Shown: positions 43,920 through 52,042 of the stretch, piece after piece
How positions within the stretch are numbered: the stretch's first letter is position 1
How the letters are laid out: every line of letters begins with the position of its first letter
Source: Cohnella sp. GbtcB17
GTDB lineage: Bacteria; Bacillota; Bacilli; Paenibacillales; Paenibacillaceae
Length of the DNA: 64,000 nucleotides
NCBI RefSeq assembly: GCF_019091135.1
Contig: NZ_JAGXJW010000008.1
Location: 66,571-130,570, forward strand
Direction: 5' to 3'
Notes under the pieces: model-generated
What the model was told of the DNA's origin: nothing
Database searches by the model: none
Seen by the model: the letters and a program-made list of their open reading frames with translations, nothing else
Program-made: the position numbers and the translations under genes

Positions 43920-44778
43920 AGAGCGGTCCGCGCACGACCCGGCGCAGGGCGACCGCTCCGGCCGCCAACGAGATCGCGAAGCAGACGGCTGCTGCGATCG
44001 GAAGCGGCGACCACGACAGCAGCGCCTGGCCGTTCGCCGTCTGCCAGCCGATCGCGGCCAGGCCGAGCAGATACGCGCTGCCGGCGATATGGATTAAGGC
44101 GCGCCGCGCCCGGGCGTTCGCGTCGGTACGAAGGACGAGCCATGCGACGAGCGGCACGGCTTGAAGCGCATGAAAGCCGAGTCCGTGCAGCCAGATGATG
44201 TTGCCTTCCGCGCCGGTGAAGCGGCCCTGGTTGGCCGAGATCCAGATGCCGGCCGCGAACGAGACGGTAACGGCGATCATAGCGTAACGAACGCTGAGCG
44301 CCATCTCCGGACGCAGCTTGTAAACGCTCGACCGAAAAAATTGAATGCCCAAGTACAGGTAGAATAGCACGAGAAATAACGCGACGAACGTGAAAATGTT
44401 GCCGACCGCTTGATCAAAAGCGGCATCGCTATCGACGAATCTCGGATTGACGCCGCGGAAATTTTGAATCGTCTCCGCGCCGTAGGAATAAAGAGCGAGA
44501 CCGATATAAACCCTTCTGAACCAAAACCGGCTTCGTTCGCCCAAGGCCGACAGCGGCAGAATCGCCGCTGTCGACAGCAGAAAAATGCCCAGCGCCGCAT
44601 CGAACGAGAACGCCTTCGAGACGTCGCCTCCCGGCGCGACCTCGCCTCCGTTAATCAGCGTCCAGATGCCGCACACCGCCGCTAGCATAAATCCGAGAAG
44701 GCCAGTCAAGACCAGCCCCTTCTCGCCTTCGAACAATCGTCTTCCCTGCGTCGCCCCATATACCGTGTCCCTTTGCAT
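43858..44778 (-). CDS. Multi-pass membrane protein, function unknown
   Basis: 306 residues with about eight hydrophobic helices. ATG 44778 after GGGAAG. Visible features are a Gly-rich first helix (LVLTGLLGFMLAAVCGIW), RxVYIGLALYSYGAETIQNF near 90 and GNIIWLHGLGFHALQAVPL near 190, in which a His pair may be important. No family is recognised. The last ~20 codons (Ser/Thr/Arg-rich) are encoded opposite the end of the broken AraC gene, a 62-base convergent overlap, so the C-terminus may be a recent extension. Confidence 0.72.
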   Translation of the reverse strand: MQRDTVYGATQGRRLFEGEKGLVLTGLLGFMLAAVCGIWTLINGGEVAPGGDVSKAFSFDAALGIFLLSTAAILPLSALGERSRFWFRRVYIGLALYSYGAETIQNFRGVNPRFVDSDAAFDQAVGNIFTFVALFLVLFYLYLGIQFFRSSVYKLRPEMALSVRYAMIAVTVSFAAGIWISANQGRFTGAEGNIIWLHGLGFHALQAVPLVAWLVLRTDANARARRALIHIAGSAYLLGLAAIGWQTANGQALLSWSPLPIAAAVCFAISLAAGAVALRRVVRGPLSTRRRAPQTDTSPATSRSSF

Positions 44779-44924
44779 AGCCGCCGCTTCCCTTCCCGTG
44801 AGTTGGTATCCTCACTTTACTGGAAAGGACTGGCATGCCGAAACGGTCTTGAGATGAGTTCGCGGCCGGACCGGAAGCGGTTCCGGTTATCCGCCGGAGG
44901 TCCTGCACCGGCGCCGTTGCGCGA

Positions 44925-46079
44925 TTATTTTTGCTGGAAAAACGCCTGGTCGTGCAGCTCTACGCGGTAAGACAAGTCCTCCAAATATTCGAGCTGCGCG
45001 GTCTCGTACGCCGCATCCCGCTTCACGATCCGGTTGTTCCGGATAGAGAGCGGACGAAAGGAAATGCCGACCTGCCCTTTGTCCAGCGTAAGCTTGAGCA
45101 GGCCCGTGTCCGCCTTCTTTCCTTTGACATAATCGGGAAAAAGGAAGTTGCCGATGGAGTACGCGATCGGTTTGCCCTTATGAAACTCGAAGCCTTGCAG
45201 CACATGCGGATGGCTGCCGACGACCGCGCTGGCGCCCGCGTCGAGCATATCCGCCGCCAGCTTGCGCTGCCAGGGCTGCGGAGAAGTCGTATTTTCAACG
45301 CCCCAATGGATAAAAACAAGGACATAATCCGCCTCCTTGCTCGCGGCGCGAATCGCCTTCAGAATCTTCTCCGGCTCATAAGCGCTGGCGACGCCGGGCT
45401 TCTTGTCGGTCGCCTTCCAGGCGGTCGTCGGCATGAAACGCGTCACCGCGCCGATCTTCACCGTAGCACCGTTCAGCCGAACGGTCTCGAAGCGATACGC
45501 CTCCTCCTCGTCGAGGCCCGCGCCGACATGACGCAAGCCCGCTTTCTCGACGTTTTTGAGCGTGTCTCGCAGCCCCTTCTCCTTATAATCGAGCACATGG
45601 TTGTTGCCGAGCGATACCATATCGAAGCCCGCATGCTTGATACCGTCCAGCGATCCGGCCTCCGACTTGAAGTTAAAACGCTGATTCCGGTCCTTGTCCG
45701 CCGCCTCCGTGACGGACGTCTCCAGATTAAGCACGGCGTAATCGGCGGCGCTCACCTCGGCCTTGATCTGAGTGAACGGATAATCGGCGCCATGCCGGCG
45801 AATCGCGTCCTTGACGCTGCCGTCCATCATCGTATCGCCCGCGAAAACCATCTCGATCGGCTTCGTCTGCTTAACCGACAGCGGAATTGGCATCGCTTCG
45901 CCGGCCGAGTTGCCGGTCTGAGAGACGGCCTGGGAGATCGGCGCACCGGCGTGCGATGCTGGCGGCGTATGGGGAGCGCCTACGTGCTGGGCCGCCGAGC
46001 CGCCAGGCGGCTGCGCACCGCATCCGCCCAGCGCCGCGGCGACGGCCAATAGGCCTAAGGGTCTGCGCCAACGTTTCAA
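44925..46079 (-). CDS. CapA/PgsA-family lipoprotein (poly-gamma-glutamate-synthesis-like, TTG start)
   Basis: 384 residues from TTG 46079, with GAGGTGATC about 8 bases upstream. A lipoprotein signal (lipobox LGGC, Cys near residue 20) is followed by a Ser/Ala/His-rich tether and a metallophosphatase-like domain (residues 55-345). Metal-site motifs are FAGDTMMDGSV, LNLETSVT, SLGNNHVLDY, IHWGVE and GSHPHVLQG. Family members are needed for capsule or polyglutamate export or anchoring, though the enzymatic role is debated. No pgsB/pgsC genes are near, so this may be an orphan paralogue with another cell-wall role. Confidence 0.88.
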   Translation of the reverse strand: MKRWRRPLGLLAVAAALGGCGAQPPGGSAAQHVGAPHTPPASHAGAPISQAVSQTGNSAGEAMPIPLSVKQTKPIEMVFAGDTMMDGSVKDAIRRHGADYPFTQIKAEVSAADYAVLNLETSVTEAADKDRNQRFNFKSEAGSLDGIKHAGFDMVSLGNNHVLDYKEKGLRDTLKNVEKAGLRHVGAGLDEEEAYRFETVRLNGATVKIGAVTRFMPTTAWKATDKKPGVASAYEPEKILKAIRAASKEADYVLVFIHWGVENTTSPQPWQRKLAADMLDAGASAVVGSHPHVLQGFEFHKGKPIAYSIGNFLFPDYVKGKKADTGLLKLTLDKGQVGISFRPLSIRNNRIVKRDAAYETAQLEYLEDLSYRVELHDQAFFQQK

Positions 46080-46182
46080 AGTCGATCACCTCGCAATCAT
46101 TTTCTATCAATGTATCTGCGAGATATTTCAAAAATGCAGAAAGATTGTATCCATCCGGTAAACAATTAGACGCTACAAAACG

Positions 46183-46224
46183 CAAATGGGACGAAGCTAG
46201 GAATTTCCCGCTTCGTCCCGTTTG
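46183..46224 (-). terminator. Terminator downstream of array D
   Basis: A 15-bp stem (arms 46183-46197 and 46210-46224, one G-U, core GGGACGAAGC/GCTTCGTCCC) is followed on the minus strand by GCGTTTTG. It would end the sugar-acid operon (50467-46663) after reading through array D. No gene lies between it and the capA-like start. Confidence 0.65.
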
Positions 46225-46241
46225 CCCGCATGCACACACAT

Positions 46242-46660
46242 GCTGCCCACTCGCTTCAGGCTCAATCATAGCTCAAAAGTGCGCTATGCTCGCTTGCACG
46301 CACTTCAGTCGCCCGCTGCCCACTCGCTTCAGGCTCAATCATAGCTCAAAAGTGCGCTATCCTCGCTTGCACGCACTTCAGTCGCCCGCTGCCCACTCGC
46401 TTCAGGCTCAATCATAGCGCAAAATTGCGCTATGCTCGCTTGCACGCACTCAGTCGCCCGCTGCCCGCTCGCTTCAGGCTCAATCATAGCGCAAAATTGC
46501 GCTATGATGGCTTGCGCGCACTTCTGTCGACCGCCGCCCGCCCGCTTCAGGCTCAATCATAGCGCAAAAGTGCGCTATGCTCGCATGCACGCACTTCAGC
46601 CGCCGACCGCCGCCCGCTCGCTTCAGGCTCAACGATAGCGCAAAATTGCGCTATGCTCGC
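46242..46660. repeat. Tandem hairpin array, family D, six copies of about 73 bases
   Basis: Copies are spaced 73, 73, 72, 73 and 76 bases (CTCAATCATAG anchors near 46261, 46334, 46407, 46479, 46552 and 46628). Each contains a hairpin: ATAGCGCAA/TTGCGCTAT with an AA loop (copies 3, 4, 6), ATAGCGCA/TGCGCTAT with AAAG (copy 5), or ATAGCTCA/TGCGCTAT with one mismatch (copies 1, 2). The linker is rich in GCCCGCT and CGCACTTCAG. The array starts two bases beyond the SDR stop codon and ends 17 bases before the terminator stem, so it forms nearly the whole 3' UTR of the sugar-acid operon. Confidence 0.92.
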
Positions 46661-46662
46661 GA

Positions 46663-47430
46663 CTACAGCTCCACCGTCATGCCGCCGTCGGCGACCAGCG
46701 TGGCGCCCGTCATGAACGAGTTGTCGGGGCTGGCCGCGAACATGACGACGGACGCGATCTCCTCCGGCTGCCCGACGCGGCCGATCGGCTGCGACTCGTC
46801 CCACTGCTTCATGATCTCGTCCCGCGGCGTATCGAGATTTTTGACGCTGCTCTCGAGCATCGGCGTCCGCACCGCGCCCGGCAGCACCGTATTGGCGCGG
46901 ATGTTCTGCTTCGCGAAGTCGAGCGCGATCGCCCGCGTGAGCCCCGCGATGCCCGCCTTCGACGCCGCGTAGGCCGAGTAGCCGTCCAACGTCGCGAGCG
47001 CGTGCACCGAACTGACGTTGACGATCACGCCCCCGCCCTGCTCCAGCATGACCGGTACGACGCCCCGGCAAAACAGGAAGACTGACGTGAGATTGTTCGT
47101 AATGACGCCGTTCCACTGGTCCAGGCTCATGTCGGTCAGCCGGACCTGCGGGCATACCGCCGCGTTGTTGACCATGACGTCGATCCGGCCGAACGCTTCC
47201 CGCGCATCCCGAATGACACGCGTCACATCCGCCTCGGACGAAACGTCGGCGGCCATCGCGACCGCGCGTCCGCCCGCCGCGACGATCTCGTCGGCGACGT
47301 CCTGCACCTTCGCCAGCGTGCGTCCGACCGCGACGACCGAAGCGCCGGAGCCCGCGAACCGCATCGCGACCGCGCGTCCGATGCCGCCTCCGCCGCCCGT
47401 GACGATTACGACTTTATTTTCCCAGCTCAT
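46663..47430 (-). CDS. SDR family oxidoreductase, probable 2-keto-3-deoxy-sugar-acid dehydrogenase
   Basis: 255 residues from ATG 47430 (GCGAGGTG upstream). Cofactor loop TGGGGGIGRAV (15-25), NNAA at about 93, catalytic Ser in VNVSSVHALATLDG (near 145) and YAASK (Tyr near 158) are all present. Neighbouring dehydratase and FAH-type hydrolase genes suggest that it oxidises a 2-keto-3-deoxy acid (such as 2-keto-3-deoxy-L-fuconate or -rhamnonate) at C4 to the diketo compound. It is the last gene of the 50467-46663 operon and runs into array D. Confidence 0.88.
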   Translation of the reverse strand: MSWENKVVIVTGGGGGIGRAVAMRFAGSGASVVAVGRTLAKVQDVADEIVAAGGRAVAMAADVSSEADVTRVIRDAREAFGRIDVMVNNAAVCPQVRLTDMSLDQWNGVITNNLTSVFLFCRGVVPVMLEQGGGVIVNVSSVHALATLDGYSAYAASKAGIAGLTRAIALDFAKQNIRANTVLPGAVRTPMLESSVKNLDTPRDEIMKQWDESQPIGRVGQPEEIASVVMFAASPDNSFMTGATLVADGGMTVEL

Positions 47431-47446
47431 CGCCGCACCTCGCCGC

Positions 47447-48289
47447 TCATCGGATTCGCTCGGACACGAACGTATTGCGCAGCGTGCCGATCCCTTCGAC
47501 CGTCGCCTCGACGACATCGCCCGGCTTCAGCCACACCTGCGGCTTCTTCCCCATGCCGACACCCGGCGGCGTCCCCGTGCTGATGATGTCCCCCGGCCGA
47601 AGCGTCATCGTGTTCGAGAGAAAAGAAACGAGGTACGGAACATCGAAAATAAGCTCCTTCGTATTCGAATCCTGCATCGTCTCTCCGTTCAGCTTGAGCG
47701 AGATGCCGAGCTTGCCCGGACCGGCGATCTCGTCGGCGGTCACAATCCAAGGACCCGTCGGCGCGAAACCGTCGATCGCCTTGCCGCGCGTCCATTGGGG
47801 CTCGTTCAGCTGAATATCCCGCGCACTCACGTCGTTCAGCACCGTATAGCCGAACACGTACTCCATGGCGGATTCAAGCGGTACGCGCTTGGCCGTCTTG
47901 CCGATAACGACCGCCAGCTCCACCTCGTAGTCGCACTGCGTCACTTCGGCAGGTATGGCCACTTCGTCCTCATGCCCGGTCAGGCAATTGTTGTATTTAG
48001 GAAACAGAACCGGTACCTTCGGCACCTGCATGTTGGACTCGATCACGTGGTCGTGATAGTTCAGCCCGATGCAGACGATCTTCTCCGGATCGGTGAGCGG
48101 CGACAGCAGTTTCACGTCCGAAAGCCGGTAAACCGTTCCTTCCTCAAGCGCCCGAACGTCTCCCGCCTCGATGACGTCCCGCATCGTCCCCTTCGCGTTC
48201 AAGGCACCGACCTCATCCTCGCCCCTGAGGACGCCTACCTGTATTTTGCGCGTTTCATCCTGCCTATCGTAAAATTGCACGAGCTTCAT
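47447..48289 (-). CDS. Fumarylacetoacetate hydrolase family protein, probable 2,4-diketo-3-deoxy-acid hydrolase
   Basis: 280 residues from ATG 48289, overlapping the upstream stop (ATGA) and preceded by AGGAGG. FAH-fold motifs: GLNYHDHVIESN (near 78), DYEVELAVVIGK with metal-binding Glu (near 122), VLNDVSARDIQ (near 150) and GTPPGVGMGKKP near the C-terminus. Such enzymes cleave acylpyruvates or diketo-deoxy acids to pyruvate plus a second acid. With a dehydratase, an SDR and a lactonase alongside, the route would end in pyruvate and lactate or glycolate. The specific sugar is not known. Confidence 0.9.
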   Translation of the reverse strand: MKLVQFYDRQDETRKIQVGVLRGEDEVGALNAKGTMRDVIEAGDVRALEEGTVYRLSDVKLLSPLTDPEKIVCIGLNYHDHVIESNMQVPKVPVLFPKYNNCLTGHEDEVAIPAEVTQCDYEVELAVVIGKTAKRVPLESAMEYVFGYTVLNDVSARDIQLNEPQWTRGKAIDGFAPTGPWIVTADEIAGPGKLGISLKLNGETMQDSNTKELIFDVPYLVSFLSNTMTLRPGDIISTGTPPGVGMGKKPQVWLKPGDVVEATVEGIGTLRNTFVSERIR

Positions 48290-49302
48290 CCAAGCTGCGC
48301 CTCCTGTTCTAACGTTAGAAAAATCTTCGCGATTTTGCCCGGTCCGCCGATCAGCTTCTCGAAGGCGGCGCCGCCCTCGCCAAGCGGCGTCGTCTCCGTC
48401 CAGGGCAGCAGGTTGATCCGCCCCTGCCCGATCCAGCGCAGCGCCGTCTCGAAGTCGTCGCACGAGTAGGCGAACGCACCCTTCGTGCCGATCTCGGCGC
48501 GGATCATGTCGTTGACCGGCAGACGGCTGTCCGCTTCGTGCAGACCGGTGAAGACGACCGTCCCGCCCGGCCGCGCGGCCGCCGCGCTCCGCTGCCGCGT
48601 CGCCTCCGCGCCGACGGCGCCGATGACCGCGTCGAAGCCTTCGCCGATGCCGCCCGGCAGTTCGTCCAGGCTCGACACCGCGATGCCGCCGAGCTCCCGG
48701 GCGATCTCAAGCCGCGACGCGTTCAGGTCGACGACGACCGCATCGCGAATGCCATAAGCGGCCGCCGCCTGGAGCGCGAACAGCCCGATCGGACCCGCGC
48801 CGTAGATGAGCAGCCGGTCCGTCGGCGCGAGCGCGAGCAGCCGGCAGACATGGATCGCGCAGGCGTACGGCTCGGCGAGCGCGCCCTCGGCGAACGAGAC
48901 ATGGTCGTCCAGCCGGTACGCATTTCGCGCGGGCACCGCTACGAATTCGGCAAACGCACCCGGCCGGTGCGCGCCGAGCAGCCGGCGGGCGCCGCACAGC
49001 TGCGACGCCCCGTTCAGGCAATACCCGCATTCGCCGCAGGTGACGAGCGGATTCGCCGTTACGCGATCGCCGGCAGCCAAGCCGCTCACTTGCTCGCCGA
49101 CCTCCGCGATCGTGCCCGCGAACTCGTGCCCCATGATCAGCGGCGGCTTGCGCAACGAATTGTGTCCGAGATATCCGCCCAGCTCGGAGCCGCAAATGCC
49201 CGCGTGCGACACGCGCACGAGCACCTCGTCCGGCTGCAGCGCCGGTCGCGGGACTTCCCTCATATTCATCGTGCGCGGTCCCTCGTAGACTAACGCCTTC
49301 AT
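48286..49302 (-). CDS. Zinc-dependent sugar/polyol dehydrogenase (MDR superfamily)
   Basis: 338 residues from ATG 49302 (GAGGAAACGG upstream). Catalytic zinc ligands lie in GICGSELGG (Cys near 37), GHEFAGTIAEVG (His-Glu near 59) and the structural Cys cluster CGECGYCLNGASQLC (residues 89-103). The Rossmann motif is YGAGPIGLFALQAA (near 167). It resembles sorbitol/threonine dehydrogenases. In this operon it would oxidise the aldose to a lactone, feeding the SMP-30-type lactonase, or act on a pathway side product. Confidence 0.88.
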   Translation of the reverse strand: MKALVYEGPRTMNMREVPRPALQPDEVLVRVSHAGICGSELGGYLGHNSLRKPPLIMGHEFAGTIAEVGEQVSGLAAGDRVTANPLVTCGECGYCLNGASQLCGARRLLGAHRPGAFAEFVAVPARNAYRLDDHVSFAEGALAEPYACAIHVCRLLALAPTDRLLIYGAGPIGLFALQAAAAYGIRDAVVVDLNASRLEIARELGGIAVSSLDELPGGIGEGFDAVIGAVGAEATRQRSAAAARPGGTVVFTGLHEADSRLPVNDMIRAEIGTKGAFAYSCDDFETALRWIGQGRINLLPWTETTPLGEGGAAFEKLIGGPGKIAKIFLTLEQEAQLG

Positions 49303-49315
49303 GTCCGTTTCCTCC

Positions 49316-50467
49316 TCACGATTCGACCGGCTCCCGCTTCTCCCAGCCCTGCTTGAACAGCGGCAGCCAGTGACCCGGCGCGTACGGATACTTGGCCGCT
49401 TCCTCCAAGTTGAACTCGACGCCGAGGCCCGGCCGTTCGGGCGGCTGGAGATACCCGTCCACGACCTTGAACGGCGGGCTGAAAATATCCTGGGCCCACG
49501 AATGGTTGAAGTCGTCGAAAATCTCGTGAATGAAGAAGTTCGGCGTCGCCATGTTGAGGTGGGAGCAGACGATCGAGCAGATCGGGCCCTGGGCGCTGTG
49601 CGGTGCGGTGACGCCGTTGTGCGCGTGGACCATGCCAGCGATCTGCTTGGAGGCGGTCAGGCCGAGGAATTGCGGCTCGAGCTGGATAATGTGCACGGCA
49701 TCATGCTTCAGCAGCTCGGCGAACTGCTCGCGGTTGTAGTAGTCCTCGCCGCATGCGATCGGCACCGGACTGCGCTTCGCCACTTCGACGACCGACGAGA
49801 CGCGGGACGGCGGCACCGGCGCTTCGAACCAGGTCGGGCTGTAGGGCGCCATCGCTTCCGCGAACTGAAGGGCGGTATGCACGCTGAATCGGTTGTGCCC
49901 CTCGATGAGGATATCGACGTCGGGTCCGACCGCCTGGCGGACGGCGGCGATGTTGCGAACGGCATTTGTAAAATCCGCCCGATCGACGGTGCGCCAGGCC
50001 GCGCCGAACGGATCGAACTTCAGCGCCGTGTAGCCTTTTGCGACGACTTCCTTCGCCTGGTTGTAGAAGCTCTCCTCGTCGTTGCCGCCCCGGTACCAGC
50101 CGTTCGCGTAGCAGCGCAGCTTGTCGTGGCACCTGCCGCCGAGCAGCTTGTAGACGGGCTGTCCGGTCGCCTTGCCCATGATGTCCCAGCACGCGGTCTC
50201 GATAGCCGCCAGCGCGGAGCCCTGCACCTGTCCGCCGTCCGAATAGACGTCGCGAATCAGCTTGAGCGAGATCGTCTCCACGTCGAACGGATCCATGCCG
50301 AGCACGAGATGCTTCAGCTCGTGGATCGCGGCTTCGACCGTTTTGGCCAGCCCGTTGAGCGTCCCTTCGCCCAAGCCGGTTAAGCCCTCGTCCGTATCCA
50401 GTTGCACGAACAGCCAGTTTTTCCACGGATTCCCCACGATATAAGTGCGCACGTCCGTAATCTTCAT
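49316..50467 (-). CDS. Enolase-superfamily sugar-acid dehydratase (mandelate racemase/galactonate dehydratase group)
   Basis: 383 residues. ATG 50467. N-terminal capping domain followed by a barrel. Metal ligands are Glu in ILIEGHNR (near 199), Glu in WFEAPVP (near 225) and Glu in ACGEDYY (near 251); Lys in ALKFDPFG and His in APHSAQGP supply the acid/base pair. It removes water from an aldonate to give a 2-keto-3-deoxy acid. It is the first gene of the operon leading through the dehydrogenase, FAH hydrolase and SDR. Substrate (L-fuconate, L-rhamnonate, galactonate or other) cannot be set from motifs alone. Confidence 0.9.
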   Translation of the reverse strand: MKITDVRTYIVGNPWKNWLFVQLDTDEGLTGLGEGTLNGLAKTVEAAIHELKHLVLGMDPFDVETISLKLIRDVYSDGGQVQGSALAAIETACWDIMGKATGQPVYKLLGGRCHDKLRCYANGWYRGGNDEESFYNQAKEVVAKGYTALKFDPFGAAWRTVDRADFTNAVRNIAAVRQAVGPDVDILIEGHNRFSVHTALQFAEAMAPYSPTWFEAPVPPSRVSSVVEVAKRSPVPIACGEDYYNREQFAELLKHDAVHIIQLEPQFLGLTASKQIAGMVHAHNGVTAPHSAQGPICSIVCSHLNMATPNFFIHEIFDDFNHSWAQDIFSPPFKVVDGYLQPPERPGLGVEFNLEEAAKYPYAPGHWLPLFKQGWEKREPVES

Positions 50468-50501
50468 GCCGCATAACCTCCGCCTTCAAAAGGATGAGTT
50501 A

Positions 50502-50549
50502 AACGTAGCACGGCCAAATTAGACGCTCAAGATGTCGCACTTGTATACA
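50502..50549 (-). promoter_or_regulatory. Promoter of the sugar-acid operon with upstream TGTATACA palindrome
   Basis: On the minus strand TTGAGC (50525-50530) and TACGTT (50502-50507) are 17 bases apart. Eleven bases upstream is TGTATACA (50542-50549) within ATGTATACAAG. FCD-type GntR regulators commonly bind TTGTATACAA-like sites, and one is encoded just beyond (50578-51213). Confidence 0.45.
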
Positions 50550-50577
50550 TCAGCGAGCGCTTCGGCACTTCAGAGCT

Positions 50578-51213
50578 TCAGAGCATGATCTGCTTCACGA
50601 ATTCGATATGGTCGCGAATCAGTCGTTCGCTGAGCGACGGGTCGTCGCCGGCCAGCGCGTCCCGAATGCGGCGATGCTCCTCCAGACTGCCCCACAGCCG
50701 GCTTTTGTTTTTGTAAAACGTCGTTCGCACGGCCATCAGAAACTTGTCCTGAATACGGGACATCGCGTCCGCGTATTCTTCGTTGGCCAGCCCGGCGATG
50801 ATCGCCTCGTGGAACTGCCGGTCCAGCTCGACATAGCCGACGATGTCCTCGCGCCCCGCCGCTTCCGCCTGCTTGTCCAGATTTTCGCCCAGTCTGTCGA
50901 AAAAAGCGCTGTCCATGTTGCCCGTCAGCCTGACGACCGCGAACGTCTCGAGCGAGAGCCGCAGCTCATAGATGTCCATAATCTTCTTCAGTGAAATCTC
51001 CTGTACGACAAAGCCCTGATTCGGCATCAGCTTCACCAGTCCCATCATCTCCAGCCGGTCCAGTGCCGACCGAATCGGCGTCTTGCTCATCTGCAGCGTC
51101 TCACTGAGCCTCCGCTCGGACAGGAACGTCCCTCCGCCCCAGTCGCCCTGCACGATCCGCTCTTTGATTTGCCGAAAAGCCGCGTCCCTTAAAGTCGTAC
51201 CAATCTCGGGCAT
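50578..51213 (-). CDS. GntR family regulator, FCD type
   Basis: 211 residues. ATG 51213. Winged-helix domain (residues 8-70: SERRLSETLQMSKTPIRSALDRLE) is followed by an all-helical FCD ligand domain (80-205) with metal/acid-binding His residues in DRQFHEAII and EEHRRI, and His near 200. FCD regulators sense sugar acids and related carboxylates. It is upstream of and on the same strand as the dehydratase operon and is divergent from a second GntR gene, so it is probably the specific regulator of the sugar-acid pathway. Confidence 0.92.
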   Translation of the reverse strand: MPEIGTTLRDAAFRQIKERIVQGDWGGGTFLSERRLSETLQMSKTPIRSALDRLEMMGLVKLMPNQGFVVQEISLKKIMDIYELRLSLETFAVVRLTGNMDSAFFDRLGENLDKQAEAAGREDIVGYVELDRQFHEAIIAGLANEEYADAMSRIQDKFLMAVRTTFYKNKSRLWGSLEEHRRIRDALAGDDPSLSERLIRDHIEFVKQIML

Positions 51214-51249
51214 CGTCTCTCGATCTTCCTTTCCGATGGCGCATGTTCT

Positions 51250-51260
51250 ATGATTATCAT
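51250..51260. promoter_or_regulatory. Palindrome between divergent GntR genes
   Basis: ATGATTATCAT, a perfect 11-base palindrome, lies in the 88-base gap between the two divergent GntR genes. It is a candidate autoregulatory operator; no flanking consensus supports it further. Confidence 0.35.
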
Positions 51261-51301
51261 ACTCGATTCATCGAATCTCGCGAGAGAGAAGGACTTGAAG
51301 T

Positions 51302-51931
51302 ATGGGCAAACCGACCCTGCGCCAACAAGCTTACGCCCGCATCCTGGACATGATCGAGACCGGAGAATGCCCGATGGGCTCGGTCACGTCGGAGATTCGG
51401 CTCGGTCGCCGGCTCGACATGAGCCGTACGCCGGTCCGCGCCGCGCTGCAGCAGCTCGAGCTCGAAGGCTATGTGCGAATCGCCTCCAAGCACGGCGTGC
51501 TGATCCTCGACTCCTCGTCGCAGCGCGTCGGGGATCTGCTCGAGCTGATCGCCTCGATGGCGTTGTTCGCCGTCGGCGCCGCGTCTCCTGCCGAACAGGA
51601 TACGCTGCGGGCGTGGTCGCACGGCATGATGGATACGTACCGCGCCTTGAGCGGCGGCGAGCCTGAGGACTGCGGCGCCTTGGCCGCGTTCGAATACGAG
51701 CTGCTGAACGGACTGATCCTGCGCTGCAACAATAGCGAGATGGCCAAAGCCTTTCAAACGTACGCTTCCCGCCTGTTCTGGCATCGCAACGTGGCGCGGT
51801 GGCAGGCGCCTCATGCCGTCCGGACCCGCGTGCAGGTCGCGAAGCTGATCGAGGCGGTCGCTGCCGGCCCGGAGCCGTTTCGGATGGCGCTGCTCGACTA
51901 CGTGCATATGCTCAAGCTGACGTGGCGGTAG
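51302..51931 (+). CDS. GntR family regulator, FCD-like
   Basis: 209 residues. ATG 51302 after AGAAGGA. Winged-helix (residues 5-68, RLGRRLDMSRTPVRAALQQLELEGYV) is followed by a shorter, more divergent helical domain (75-205) lacking most of the His residues seen in typical FCD domains (one, in LFWHRNVARW, remains). It is upstream of the lactonase gene on the same strand. The paired regulators suggest that lactonase and dehydratase branches are controlled separately or jointly by different effectors. Confidence 0.88.
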   Translation: MGKPTLRQQAYARILDMIETGECPMGSVTSEIRLGRRLDMSRTPVRAALQQLELEGYVRIASKHGVLILDSSSQRVGDLLELIASMALFAVGAASPAEQDTLRAWSHGMMDTYRALSGGEPEDCGALAAFEYELLNGLILRCNNSEMAKAFQTYASRLFWHRNVARWQAPHAVRTRVQVAKLIEAVAAGPEPFRMALLDYVHMLKLTWR

Positions 51932-52042
51932 CGCGTTCGGGCGAATCTTTTTTTAGAAACACGTATATTGCGGCTTGAGCGCGGCGCGGCATGCATGTTA
52001 AGTTAAGCGCAAGCAATCATTTGTTCATGGAGGTTGGAGACG

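Noticed and set aside
46242-46660. Short open frames inside array D
   Set aside because: Explained by the repeated units; no ribosome binding sites.
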